Origin: Lentinula raphanica
Lineage: Eukaryota; Basidiomycota; Agaricomycetes; Agaricales; Omphalotaceae
Direction of reading: 5' to 3'
DNA: 64,000 nucleotides
Assembly (NCBI GenBank): GCA_027919835.1
Contig: JANVFP010000045.1
Location: 124,001-188,000 of the forward strand
Part shown: positions 34,427 through 44,529 of the stretch, piece after piece
How the letters are laid out: the number at the start of each line of letters is the position of its first letter
Numbering within the stretch: position 1 is the stretch's first letter
Notes under the pieces: model-generated
Seen by the model: only the letters and a program-made list of their open reading frames with translations
Databases searched by the model: none
Told to the model about the DNA's origin: nothing
Position numbers and translations under genes: made by a program

Positions 34427-35766
34427 ATGTCTCGATTCCGGTCCAACACCAACGCTAACACCACGACCACCACCACCACCACCGATGGACCTGACTCAGT
34501 CAGGCTTCCAGTTCTTCGGCTTCGGGGTGAAGAAACCGCCGAACAACGACGACGACGTGAGGCGGAGGCGGATGAGGCGGCGCTCGCAGCGATGCGGGAG
34601 CGTTTAGAACAGAACCGACGACGGCGGGAGGAGGAGGAGAAGCAAGAAGCGGAGGAGAGACAGCGGCAAGAGGAAGAGAAACGACGAGAGGAGGAACGCC
34701 GAGTGGCGGAGGAACGCCGAGCGGAGGAGGAACGACTCCAACGCGAGGCGGAGGAGAGAGTAGACGAAGCCCACCGACGGAAAGTTCGGGAAGGCAAGAA
34801 ACGTCGAGCGGAGGAAGAAGGGGCTGGTAAAGCCAAAAAGAAGACCAAGGTTGGTGGCTCTCATCAGCTACCGCCGCCGGAGCAACTTCGGTTGCTTCGA
34901 CTTCAACGATTTTCTGATGCTTCGGCAAGCAGAAAACTCTTTTTTTCCTATATTTGATTACTGACGTTTTCTTGTTAGCACAACACCACCACACGAACGA
35001 CTCCGGCGGAGTCGCCATCGGCGGGTCCATCCCGCGTACGAAGGTATGTTCCTAAGTATCCATTCATTCCTTTCGTGGTAAGTCACTCACTAACTTCTTT
35101 CCTTTTACTTTCCTGACTCGTAGCCAGAATGTCGGCACCGGAGGAGATCCGAGCGACGACGAGTACCCAGGTCCGGACGACGGCGACGACGACGACAGTT
35201 CGGAAGCATCGCCGGCTCCTAGCGGAGGGGACGACGAGTCCGACGAACACACAGCCTGTGCGAGGTGTCACCGCCTCGAACGGGATGAGTTCTGTGTTCC
35301 GCAGACCAGGAAGAACGCCACCGCCTGCCAACCTTGCCACGACAACAAGGTGCAGTGCTCGTGGTCCGGTTCCGTCGGAACGGTCCCAACTCGTACCGGT
35401 CCCGGACGAAAACCAAAACCCAGGAAGGCGAAGACTCCGATCCGAGGGACCGACAACTCCTTGAGGTTGTCCAACCTCGAGGACGACATCCAGGGTCTCA
35501 AGGAGACCTTCAACGATCTTGCCAACACTCAGCAAGAGATCCTGGATATGTTGAGGGAAAACCGGGCGGAGTCATCAAGACAGGCCCACAACACCGACGC
35601 CCGCCTTCGGACTATCGAGGCCACCCTCGATTACTTGTTGGAGTTTTTCCAGGTGGGAGAAGATAACGCGCCGAAGGAAACGGAGTCGGAGCAGGACAAG
35701 GAGAAGAAAAAGAAAATGGAAGTCATTCAAGTGGACTCCTCGGATGAAGAGGAAAGTTCGGACTAG
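34427..35766 (+). CDS. Antisense gene of element 2: coiled coil plus Zn2Cys6-like cluster
   Basis: This is a spliced gene on the strand opposite to gag-pol of element 2; its function is unknown. Exon 1 is 34427-34924. The first intron, 34925-34978, would need a GC-AG donor (GCAAGC..GTTAG). Exon 2 is 34979-35043, the second intron is 35044-35123 (GTATGT..CGTAG), and exon 3 is 35124-35766. Phase is kept throughout. Exon 1 is an Arg/Glu-rich charged helix. Exon 3 opens with an acidic stretch and then a cysteine cluster, C-x2-C-x8-C-x10-C-x2-C-x6-C (35257-35358), close to the fungal Zn2Cys6 DNA-binding pattern. A second coiled coil (LEDDIQGLKETFNDLANTQQ) and a tail resembling a SUMO-interacting motif (VIQVDSSDEEE) follow. 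The Zn2Cys6 reading rests on cysteine spacing alone; the first loop is two residues longer than usual. Confidence 0.65.
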
Positions 35767-36093
35767 TAGTAAAAACTTGTATATAAATTTTCTTGGTTTT
35801 TCTTGAAGTCCAAACCTTGTATATAATGAACTTGAATATTGTGAAATGAAGTCCAATAAGAAAGGAATAGTAAAGTAGATACAAAAAATGAAAACAACGA
35901 TAAGTCCGACGGAAATCCGTCGGAATGGACTTAGAAAAAGTTAAGAAAAAATATAAACGCTCAATTTGCTATCATCGCGTTTATACTCAATCAGTATAAA
36001 TACCGAGAGTGTTGAATAAAATACACCGAAGTGTAGGGTTAGTACAACAATGAAAACAGAAGTAAAATCAATGATATAAAAATGAACACATAG
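35767..36093. other. Convergent spacer between antisense gene and pol of element 2
   Basis: This AT-rich sequence has no coding signal. It probably holds the 3' ends of both convergent transcripts. Confidence 0.5.
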
Positions 36094-39000
36094 CTAAGTC
36101 AAAGGTCCGGGTTTGTCTGGATATCGGAGGTGGAAAGCCGGAATGAGTTCGTCGGCATGAATGTCGTCTGCAGCAACCCAAGAGAACTCCTCATCGGTAC
36201 CTTCATAACCAGACCATCTAACGAAGTACCGAAGGGGACAACGTTTGAACCGACGGTCTAGCTTTGAATCAAGTACTTCAGCAACAAGGTACTCAACTTC
36301 ACCTTCAACCTCTATCGGAGGTGGAGGTGTTTGGGTCCGATTCGGAATCGGATTCGGATAGGAGGGTTCGAGTTGTGAGACGTGGAATACAGGATGAATG
36401 CGACGAAGATAATCGGGGAGTTGTATCTTGTATGAGAGAGATCCGATCTTCTCAAGAACCGTGAAAGGTCCAAGATACTTCTCTGCAAACTTCGCTGTAG
36501 GTCGAGTGGATCTAATGTATTTTGCTAGAACGAAGACTTCCGATCCGACGGAGAACTCCGGCGGAGGAATTCGTTTTCGATCAGCCTGTTCCTTGTATTT
36601 CTTTTGAGCATTAGTGATTTCATCACGTAGAAAAGTATGAAGCTCATCAAGATTAACAACGAAATCCTTGGCTAAGTCGGAACGAATATCAATCTCCGGT
36701 CGGACTGTGATGTTCGGATGGTAGCCTTTGTTAGCAAAGAACGGAGTAAGACCAGTAGAAGCGTTAGGAGCGTTGTTATAAGCAAATTCCGCAATCGGAA
36801 GAAGGGATGACCAGTCGTCCTGTTGATAAGAACAATAGATCCGGATGTACTGCTCCAGAGTTTGGTTTACTCGTTCGGTTTGACCATCAGCTTCCGGATG
36901 ATAACCAGACGTATAGTGTAATTCCATCGACAAAGCTTGACCTAAAGCTCGGAAAAACGCCGAAACGAATTCCGATCCTCGGTCGGAGGTAACATGATTC
37001 GGAACACCGTGTTTAGAGAAGACATGAATAACGAAAAGTTGCGCCAATTGTTCGGAGGTGATTTTGTCGTCACAGGCAATGAAGATAGCTTGTTTGGAAG
37101 CACGGTCGACTACGACCAAGATAGCGGTGTAGCCGTCGGAGTCAGGAAGTTGTTCGATGAAATCCATTGAGATTGAATCCCAAGGACGAGACGGCACAGG
37201 GAGAGGTTTGAGAAGTCCGTAGGGACGATGCCGACGGGGTTTATTCCGACCGCAAATCGTACAAGACGAAACATAGTCCTTAACGAATTCTCGTACCTTT
37301 GGCCAAGTATATTGACGACGTACAGCTTCGAGAGTCCGATTCTGACCAAAGTGGCCAGAGAGAGGATGATCATGAAAGAATCGGAGTATCTGCAACCTGA
37401 GATCTCCGAAGTTCGGAACATAGATTCGACCATCCAGACGCAAGAGACCATCTAAACCCATAGTCCATCGGAGGTTAGAAGGATCATCGACCAACTTCAA
37501 TCCTGCCATCGCTTCGCCGTCGGAGGAGTAATGTTCTCGGATCGATTGATGAACTGCTTCAAAGTCCATGACAACCGACGCTCGAAGAACAGGACCTTCA
37601 AGGAAGGTAGCACGAAGTGATGTAGTGAGTTGATCATTAGTGAATATGGGTCTAAAATTGTGAGGATTAACTTGCGCGTAGCCGATATCCCCCTCTTTGG
37701 GATAGACGTCCCATCGTCTAGTCATAGCGTCAGGTTTCGCACCGAGTTTTCCAGGACGGAAACGGATAACGAAGTTGAACTGATGAAGGTATTCGGACCA
37801 TCGGACCTGCCGTCGGGTAAGAATCTTCGTAGTGGAGAAATACTCCAGATTCTTGTGATCAGTAACGACGTCGATCGGAGTGCCCGAACCTTCAAGGTAA
37901 TGCCGCCAAGCTTTAAAAGCTTCGAAGATAGCTAGCAATTCCTTGTCATGAGTGTCATAGTTCAATTCGGCAGAGTGGAAAGTGCGAGAAAGGAAGGCCA
38001 CCGGATGAATTTCTCCATCGGCGCCGACGATGGATAGGATAGCTGCTAGAGCATAATCCGACGCATCTGTTTCGACAATAAGAGGTTTATCAGGTTCCCA
38101 ATGAGAAAGAATAGGGGCATGAGTGAAAGCGTGCTTAAGCGTATCGAAGGAATCTTGACATTCCGAAGTCCACACCCATGGAGTATCTTTCCGAGTGAGT
38201 CGGTTCATCGGAACGACGATATCACTGTAATTGTGAATAAAACGACGATAGAAATTCGCAAAACCTAGGAAGGACTGGATGTCCTTAACCTTCCTTGGCG
38301 TGGGCCAATCGATAATAGCCTTGATTTTGTCCTCGGCCATGGAAAGTCCGTTGGGGGAGAGAATATACCCAAGATATTCAACCGTGTCAATTCCGAATTC
38401 ACATTTCGCCGGATTGCAGAAAAGTTTGTGTTTGCGAAGACGTCGAAGAACCTCTTTGACATGCTCCTCATGCGCCGTCGGATCGTCGGAGTAGATGAGG
38501 ATATCGTCAAGATAGACTATAACACAGACATCGAGTAAGTCAGCAAAGATATCATTGACGAAACGTTGAAACGCAGCAGGAGCATTGGTGAGACCAAACG
38601 GCATGACCAGCCATTCGAAAGAACCATATCGGGTTCGGAACGTGGTCTTCCATTCGTCTCCGTCGGCGATCCGAACGAGATGATAAGCATGAGCGAGATC
38701 CAACTTCGTATAGATTTTCGCTTTCTTCGGGGCGTCAAGCAAATCGGAAATGAGTGGGAGAGGATACCGATCTTTTTTGGTGATGCGGTTTAGTCCTCGG
38801 AAGTCGACGCAGAGTCGGAGAGAGCCATCCTTCTTCGGAACGAAGAGAACAGGAGCTCCATGAGGAGAAGTCGAAGGCCGAATAGCTCCACTAACCAACT
38901 GTTTGTCGATGAATTCTCGTAGAGCTTCCAGCTCACGAGGAGAGAGAGGGTAAATTCTTCCAATCGGAGGTTCCGCACCTTCCTCCAGATCAATCTTCAG

Positions 39001-39974
39001 GTCGTAAGACCTATGTTCTGGGAGCACTTCTGACTCGACTTCGTCGAAGACATCAGCGAAATCCCAATAAGCTTCAGGAATAGGAGGAGATTTAGAGTCC
39101 GACGTCGCCGTCGGCGGTGCTGGTTGAGAGGCTCTAGCCGCCACTTCGGAGTGTACAGCGTAGAGTAGAAGGGGTTCCATACCAGACATCTTGCAGGCAT
39201 GATGAAAAACAGTAGCACCGACCAAGGCTATATCGACTCCGGAGTATTCCAGTTTTGAAGCCATCTGAACAACGGAGGGATAAGTATACAATGGTTCGAA
39301 AGGAAATTTGTCCGAAAGAGGACGAGGTTTCAAACGAGAACGGGAGGTGAAGGCAGATTGACCAGCTCTTGTAGGAAGAGGATCATCTGGAGGTGACCGA
39401 GGGTATCGAGTCGGATCAAGATTCTCTGAGTCCTCCGATCCGTCGGAGGGTATCTCAGAAGAAGACGTCTGTGATAAAACTTGATCAGTGGTTCGGATTG
39501 TAATTGTTTTCGCTACCCAGTCAATCGACGGATTGCAGCGGGAGAGAAAACTATATCCTAAAACTGCTTTACAAGAAGAATCCAAAGGTGTGACATAAAA
39601 GTCCAGAGGTAGTTGCTCGTTTGAAGGAAAAACTACCGATAACGAAACGTATTCCGAGATCGGAGTCGGAGAAAGTGAACCATCAAATAATCGGAGATTG
39701 ATCGGAGTAAGGATAGGTTTTGTCGGAATTCTTTTTTGGCGAACAAATGAAGTATCAATAAAACAATCAGTAGAACCGGAATCAAGTAAAGAATCAAAAG
39801 AGATGGAAATGTAATCAGAAGTAATAGTAGAAATTTTAGCAGACAGAGGTATGATGAAAGATTTCTCGAGATTAGAAAGAGCGGACGCGTTGAGAGTTAG
39901 CACCTCTGGTAGAGCACGAACCAGGTCAACGCAACTCCTGCTTCGTGCGGAGGGACAGGAGTTGCGGACTATTT
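36094..39974 (-). CDS. Pol of Ty3/gypsy element 2 (chromovirus)
   Basis: Pol lies in the -1 frame relative to gag and is open from just before the gag stop. Domains in order are an aspartic protease (LLDSGSTDCF, about 39770-39795) and a reverse transcriptase (CVIVYLDDILIYS, near 38500). RNase H (ETDASDYALA, near 38070) is followed by integrase with the HHCC finger (HDHPLSGHFG then CTICGRNK, near 37350-37230). The DDE core is SMDFIEQ, TSDRGSEF and the Glu in ADGQTERVNQ. A C-terminal chromodomain follows (YLVAEVLDSK..YFVRWSGYEGTDEEFSWV, about 36160-36290). No internal stop was seen. It resembles the pol of element 1 in layout but is clearly different in sequence, so the two belong to separate families. 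Confidence 0.95.
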
Positions 39975-39978
39975 TTCC
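39930..39978 (-). promoter_or_regulatory. Candidate -1 frameshift signal of element 2
   Basis: On the minus strand the gag frame ends CCG GAA AAA TAG. The G GAA AAA stretch (39978-39972) is not a canonical heptamer, but its A run allows a one-base slip in the A site. The stop follows at once. Five bases later starts a perfect 11-bp stem, CGCAACTCCTG and CAGGAGTTGCG (39966-39956 and 39940-39930), with a 15-nt loop. The pol frame is exactly the -1 frame and is open across the site. Confidence 0.6.
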
Positions 39979-41723
39979 GGTTCCTCCGACGGAGAGTCCG
40001 GAATCTCTTCTTCTTCAGCTACATCCTCGAGAACGCCAGCTCTGCCTTTAGCAGCATTTTCTTTAGACTTCTTCCGGGGACAGTCCTTAAGGACATGACC
40101 ACCTTGTCCGCAGAAAAGACAGAGATTAAACTTCTTACGACGTTCCCGTTCCGCAGGAGTAAGCTTGCCGTCGGAGCCGAGGTTGTCTGCGATCGATTTC
40201 TTCGGAAACTTGTTGCCAGAGTTGCCTTTGTTGTTGTTGGAATTACCGAACTTCTTTTGATTGTTAAAGTTCGAACCAGAGGATGAAGAGGACTGATTAG
40301 CACCAGAGTTCTGAGAGGAGTTAAACGGTACCGGTTTCTTGCCATCCTTCTTTCCTTTCTTTGGGTCCGAAGGCTCCGAAAACCGATGACTTTCCCGCTT
40401 CTTCTCTTCTTCTCTGCGCCAATAACGGTTATCCAACCGTAACACTTCTCTCCGATATTCGGAAAGAGTCCGAGGTTCCGGCATACGAGCTATTTCGTCC
40501 TTGAGTCGGGGTGCTAGTCCTTTCTGATACGCCCATCGGAGAGCGTTAACATCCCAACCGGAGGCAGCAGCCAGAGTGTTAAACTTGATATTGTACGCTC
40601 CGACCTTTTCGTCGTTGCGCATCCGAAGGGTTCCGAGTTTGTCTTCGGACTCACCCTGCGCATCGTACAAACCAAAGTTTTCCTGCAGCTCCTGGACTAA
40701 AGCAGCGTATGACGTGGTCCAAGCAGGTAGAGCTTCGACATTCGGATCCAAGATGTCCGGTTCAAACCATTCACGAGCGGCGCCGGTCAAGTATGACAAG
40801 GCGTAATTGATTTTCCGCTGATCAGTGAAATAGTTCGGACGATCAATGAATACCAAAGACAAAGATACCAGGAAAGATTTGAGTTTTCGGGGGTTAGAAC
40901 CATCAAATGGTTCAGGGTCTTTGACCTTCGTCTTTCCAGAGTCCGATTCCGACTCCTTCGGACGTAAGGCCGATGTGAAATCCGCAAGAGTGTCGTTGAA
41001 GGACATCAAGGCATTAAGAGCCAAGTTATCTGACGAACGAGAAGAGCTCGAAGAGCGACTTCGAACCGACGGAGGTGGATTAGGAGGTGGGTCAGGAGGA
41101 TCTCGATCGTCGCCAGGGCCTCCGGGAGGACCCTCAGGAGGACCATCATCAGGTGGACCATCATCTGGTGGACCTTCAGGAGGATCACGTCTCGGGCCAT
41201 CGGGAGGTCCTTCATCGTCCGGTTCATCACCAGGAAAACCTGGCGGAAAACCCGGCGGATCCGACGGAGGATCACGTCGAGGTTCCGGATCCCTGGAATG
41301 ATGACTACCTTGCGAATGTCCCGGTAGAGAAGGAACTTGGGTAGGTCTAGCAGCTGCACGAGACGGAGTAGGAGGTGGTTGTAGTGGAGGAACAGGTTCA
41401 CCTTCGATAACCCGTTTAGCTTTCGGAGTTAATACACGAACGTGTTCACCACTAGGCAGAATAGCAGTCTGATAGACATACTCCGTAGATTCCGAAACAC
41501 CGCGAACGTTTTCAGTAGTAACCGTCGGAAGAGGAACAGGAGCGGGACCGAACGCAGAAATGCGCGGTCTCCGGTTACCAACTGCAGAGATAGATTCGTT
41601 GAAAGCCGTCAAAGCCTGAGCATTTGCGACAAAAGGATTTTCTTCATCCCGAGTGGGAGAAGGAGTACGAGGACGACGAGCAGCACGAGTTTGAGCTCGT
41701 AGTGTTCGTTGAGTGCGATCCAT
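39969..41723 (-). CDS. Gag of Ty3/gypsy element 2
   Basis: This is the capsid polyprotein, 584 residues. It starts at the ATG 52 nt inside the 5' LTR edge. A basic N-terminus and a Pro/Asp/Gly-rich linker (residues about 120-230) lead to the retrotransposon-gag core at about 270-430 (DPEPFDGSNPRKLKSFLVSL through the LGTLRM region). An Asn/Ser-rich basic stretch then leads to a classical zinc knuckle, C-x2-C-x4-H-x4-C (CLFCGQGGHVLKDC, about residue 540). The gag stop sits at the frameshift signal. Confidence 0.95.
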   Translation of the reverse strand: MDRTQRTLRAQTRAARRPRTPSPTRDEENPFVANAQALTAFNESISAVGNRRPRISAFGPAPVPLPTVTTENVRGVSESTEYVYQTAILPSGEHVRVLTPKAKRVIEGEPVPPLQPPPTPSRAAARPTQVPSLPGHSQGSHHSRDPEPRRDPPSDPPGFPPGFPGDEPDDEGPPDGPRRDPPEGPPDDGPPDDGPPEGPPGGPGDDRDPPDPPPNPPPSVRSRSSSSSRSSDNLALNALMSFNDTLADFTSALRPKESESDSGKTKVKDPEPFDGSNPRKLKSFLVSLSLVFIDRPNYFTDQRKINYALSYLTGAAREWFEPDILDPNVEALPAWTTSYAALVQELQENFGLYDAQGESEDKLGTLRMRNDEKVGAYNIKFNTLAAASGWDVNALRWAYQKGLAPRLKDEIARMPEPRTLSEYRREVLRLDNRYWRREEEKKRESHRFSEPSDPKKGKKDGKKPVPFNSSQNSGANQSSSSSGSNFNNQKKFGNSNNNKGNSGNKFPKKSIADNLGSDGKLTPAERERRKKFNLCLFCGQGGHVLKDCPRKKSKENAAKGRAGVLEDVAEEEEIPDSPSEEPEK

Positions 41724-41761
41724 ATGGAATAGAGATGAATCAGTGCAACGTTGACGAGATA

Positions 41762-41772
41762 AGTTTTAATAT
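41762..41772 (-). other. Primer-binding site of element 2, self-priming type
   Basis: The minus strand reads ATATTAAAACT two bases after the 5' LTR. It is the exact complement of AGTTTTAATAT at 42027-42017, the likely RNA 5' end. No tRNA-type site is seen. Confidence 0.7.
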
Positions 41773-41774
41773 AC

Positions 41775-42361
41775 TGTTAGGACCGTGCCACCGACGGAGT
41801 CGGAGCTCCGATCAGAGACACAGAGGATTGTTGAACGTTAGTGTTGTTATTGAGCAACACCCTCGCCACGTTACCGTGTTCAACCAAGAGAGCAGAGGAG
41901 GACGAGTACAACGTGTACGAAGTCCGACGGAGGTTCGGAGTCGGCGATGATTAACGATCAAGACGACACCGAGAGCACAGAGGTGAGTGTTAACGTTAAC
42001 GAGGTAATCCAAGTTGATATTAAAACTGAGGTATGTAAGTATGTACAGGCTCCTTATATACTGTACGGATAGGCAGTCTAATCTAAAGTACAATAAGACG
42101 ATACACATCTCGGTACTACAGCATCGGAGGTGAGAAAGACAATAAGCTATTGTAAAGTAAATCAATATAAAGGTCAGCTGAGCTGTCAGAGAATAAAACA
42201 ATAAGATCATAATCAAGTTAGTCCAAACCGATGCACCGGCGGAATCGGAATGAGGGACAAGGTGGATGCTGTTGGGAATGACTTAGAGAGATTCAGGAAA
42301 TCTCCAAGTCCAACCTCCGAGTGAAAACTCCGACGGAGCTCCGATTCTGATGGTCGTAACA
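41775..42361 (-). repeat. 5' LTR of element 2
   Basis: This is a 587-bp LTR with the same length as the left copy. Confidence 0.95.
42017..42060 (-). promoter_or_regulatory. LTR promoter of element 2: TATA box and inferred start
   Basis: The minus strand reads TATATAAGG (42060-42052). The inferred transcript start is 42027, 33 nt downstream, chosen because the sequence there is complementary to the primer-binding site. Confidence 0.65.
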
Positions 42362-42756
42362 CACGACGAACATCACCATGCTCCGTACGGATACGGTCCT
42401 GCTCTTGACGGTGGAAACTGTCAAAGCTTAATATTAAGATTGAGCCGAGGTTCAGAGAATCGATGAACGTACCGCTCAACACGCTCCAACTCGGCATTGA
42501 AAGCCAACACATTCGAGAGAATACCATCGAGGACATTTGCGGGTAGGCGCGAGGGATCAAAATCAGAACCCATCAAACGAGGGTCCCGAACGATGCCCAA
42601 TACAGCGCTACGTACCGCGGAACGTAAGTCGAGAGCGTTGCCAGAATCGTCCACAACCTGTGCGGAACGATCCTCATCATCGGAATAAGGAGGCGGTGAA
42701 CCTAAAGGTGTGTTTGTAGGGGCTGGGGGCATAGTGGAATTGACATAGGAGGACAT

Positions 42757-44512
42757 GGCGGTCACAGAGAAAGAATGAAACGAGGAACCCCTAGAGACGC
42801 ATAATTCAGATTCATGTTCAACTGGAAAAAACCGCGACAACGTACCTATCACATAACCATCGCTCTCGTGCACAAACACGCGCCTCGCTTATAACCCAAA
42901 TGATATCGCCGTCAGACTTAACGAAGAGGACAGGCAATGATAACAGGTACTGAAAGAACACGAGGCGAATTTAGAGCAAGACAAATGGAAGGGTATTCAG
43001 TAATTCAACAAGCATTCAATTATTCGGCCAAGTGGTACAAGCATAACGGAAAAACTACTGGAGAGATGTAAATCACTTGTGGCTAGGATGAAGATTTTCG
43101 AATACACACCTTAGATGCCCTACGTCCAGAGCAACACTTTCATCCTTCAAAACGTCGTATCCTCAAACCGTTCCGCTTGAATGACGAACAAGGGTTCCAG
43201 ACAAAACAAATTAATATCAAAGAGCGGAGATGCCGACAAATATCTATTGACAAAGCGTTGGGTGCACAAAATATACAAGGCGATGAATTTTTCCGTTGAG
43301 GCGACCAAACGACGAAGCGATTTCACGATTGACCGGTGCGAAATCCGAATCGTCAGAAGACGTATGAAACCTGTGGTGGAATTCTCCGCTAACGCGACGA
43401 ATGAAGTGTCGAAGTGAGGCTCTGGAAACCACGAGAAGGAAGATGGCAATCGAAGGGCGCCGACAATTGCTAGTGTGAGTGCCAGGGTGAAAAAAGTTCC
43501 GGAAACACGGGAATCGCGGAAAAGGAATAACGGTGGAAATATGGAAAAACTGGATAATGTCGATAGTCTGTGGGGAGCCTCGAGGATTTTGAACACATAC
43601 CTTGGACACAAAATGACCGGCACGACGAGTACACATCCACCCTGCATCCATCCAAACTGAATATCCTCAACAGATTCCTCATCAAAAATGCGACATGCGG
43701 GAGCGTACAAGGTGCCGCGATTGTCCGATTGGCGATCAGCGTTAGGGATGGGTGGCAATTCGAGTTCTAGTGGGGCATATCGATGAAATGCGAGAGTGAA
43801 TCACTGGGATAATAAGGGGTAAAGAGAGGGATGAAAGGGCTAGATGAAGCTCAATGAGTACAGAAGGATTGAGAATAAGGATAGCACATACCTCGAAACA
43901 CGCTCGTTGCTCAATCATTCCACATCCCAAACCAATACCAATGGGAGCGGGTACAACGAATCCGGAATTGATACTGAACCGACGGATAATGAACATTGAA
44001 TTCGAAAAGAGGACGCCGCGTCGAAGCGTTGAATGCAAACGGGCAGTGATGGGTATCGGAAAAAAAAAAAAAAAAAAAAAGAGCCATTTTGCCATTGGGC
44101 GTTGAATGTCGAAACCTCGTGTAAGCGGTGGACTGGTTGGAATTCGGAGGTCGATGCCTGCCTTCAGGGCTCCAGCAGGGTGAACACCAGATCGATTTGC
44201 CTTAATCTGTCTATGGGTTAGCGCAACTCCCTTACGACTGAATACAACGAGAACTCACACACCTATAACACCACCTCCCGAACTCCGTAACCACCCTAGT
44301 CCAAATCAGGCCCAACGTCCGACGCAATGGAAAAACTTGAAGCCCGGGGAACGAATTGATAGAATTGAATGGTGGTGAAAAGTTGAGCGTCGGCGATGGA
44401 TATCAAAGAAATGGAGCAAATAATCTTGGGGACAGCCGAGGGAAGGCCAGCTACATGAACATAGCCATGGGAATCCTGAGTGGTAACCCAAGGACCTCGA
44501 GGGCTCGGTCCT
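42757..44512. other. Unassigned 3' interior of element 1
   Basis: This 1.75-kb stretch separates the antisense gene start from the purine tract. It holds several minus-strand open pieces with plausible GT-AG ends (for example around 43610-43760, with FGWMQGGCVLVVPV, and 43980-44090), but I could not join them into one frame: a TGA falls in the joined reading. It may be a decayed captured host gene or the upstream region of the antisense gene. A 21-base A run lies at 44060-44080. Confidence 0.4.
44060..44080. repeat. Poly(A) run of 21 bases
   Basis: An uninterrupted A run lies in the unassigned interior. It could mark an old polyadenylated insertion, but no flanking duplication was identified. 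Confidence 0.8.
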
Positions 44513-44529
44513 ACGGGGGAGGGATGCAC
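44513..44529 (+). other. Polypurine tract of element 1
   Basis: ACGGGGGAGGGATGCAC lies directly before the 3' LTR, in the usual place for the plus-strand primer. Confidence 0.65.

Larger units (their letters stand above)
33583..42361 (-). mobile_element. Ty3/gypsy chromovirus, element 2, nested in element 1
   Basis: LTRs of 587 bp (33583-34169 and 41775-42361) have TGTTAG..TAACA ends. I noticed no difference between them. The target duplication is CACGA (33578-33582 and 42362-42366). The element runs on the minus strand: 5' LTR at the right, then gag, pol, an antisense gene and the 3' LTR at the left. All reading frames look intact, so this could be an active copy. Its strand is opposite to element 1. 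Confidence 0.95.
32254..42756 (-). pseudogene. Antisense coiled-coil gene of element 1, split by element 2
   Basis: This is a spliced gene on the opposite strand to gag-pol; its function is unknown. Exons are 42756-42473, 42417 to the element 2 insertion and then 33582-33538, 33476-33204, and 33151-32254. The introns have GT-AG ends and keep phase: 42472-42418, 33537-33477 and 33203-33152. The N-terminus is Pro-rich and acidic (PPPYSDDEDRS). The middle is a long heptad-like coiled coil (DRIQQDRAAAQQEVDRLEDM and following). The C-terminal third has a conserved-looking block (SYDLAAALLVYQNSDSLRFL). Nested element 2 interrupts exon 2. When element 2 and one CACGA copy are removed, the frame passes through without a break, so the gene was intact when it was hit. 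A TATAAG lies about 135 bp upstream of the start. Confidence 0.75.

Noticed and set aside
34500..35030. Minus-strand 176-residue Pro/Ser-rich frame
   Set aside because: It is the shadow of the charged antisense gene on the plus strand, which has splice sites and a TATA box.
40846..41301. Plus-strand Gly/Ser-rich frame of 151 residues
   Set aside because: It is the reverse shadow of the Pro/Asp/Gly-rich linker of gag in element 2.
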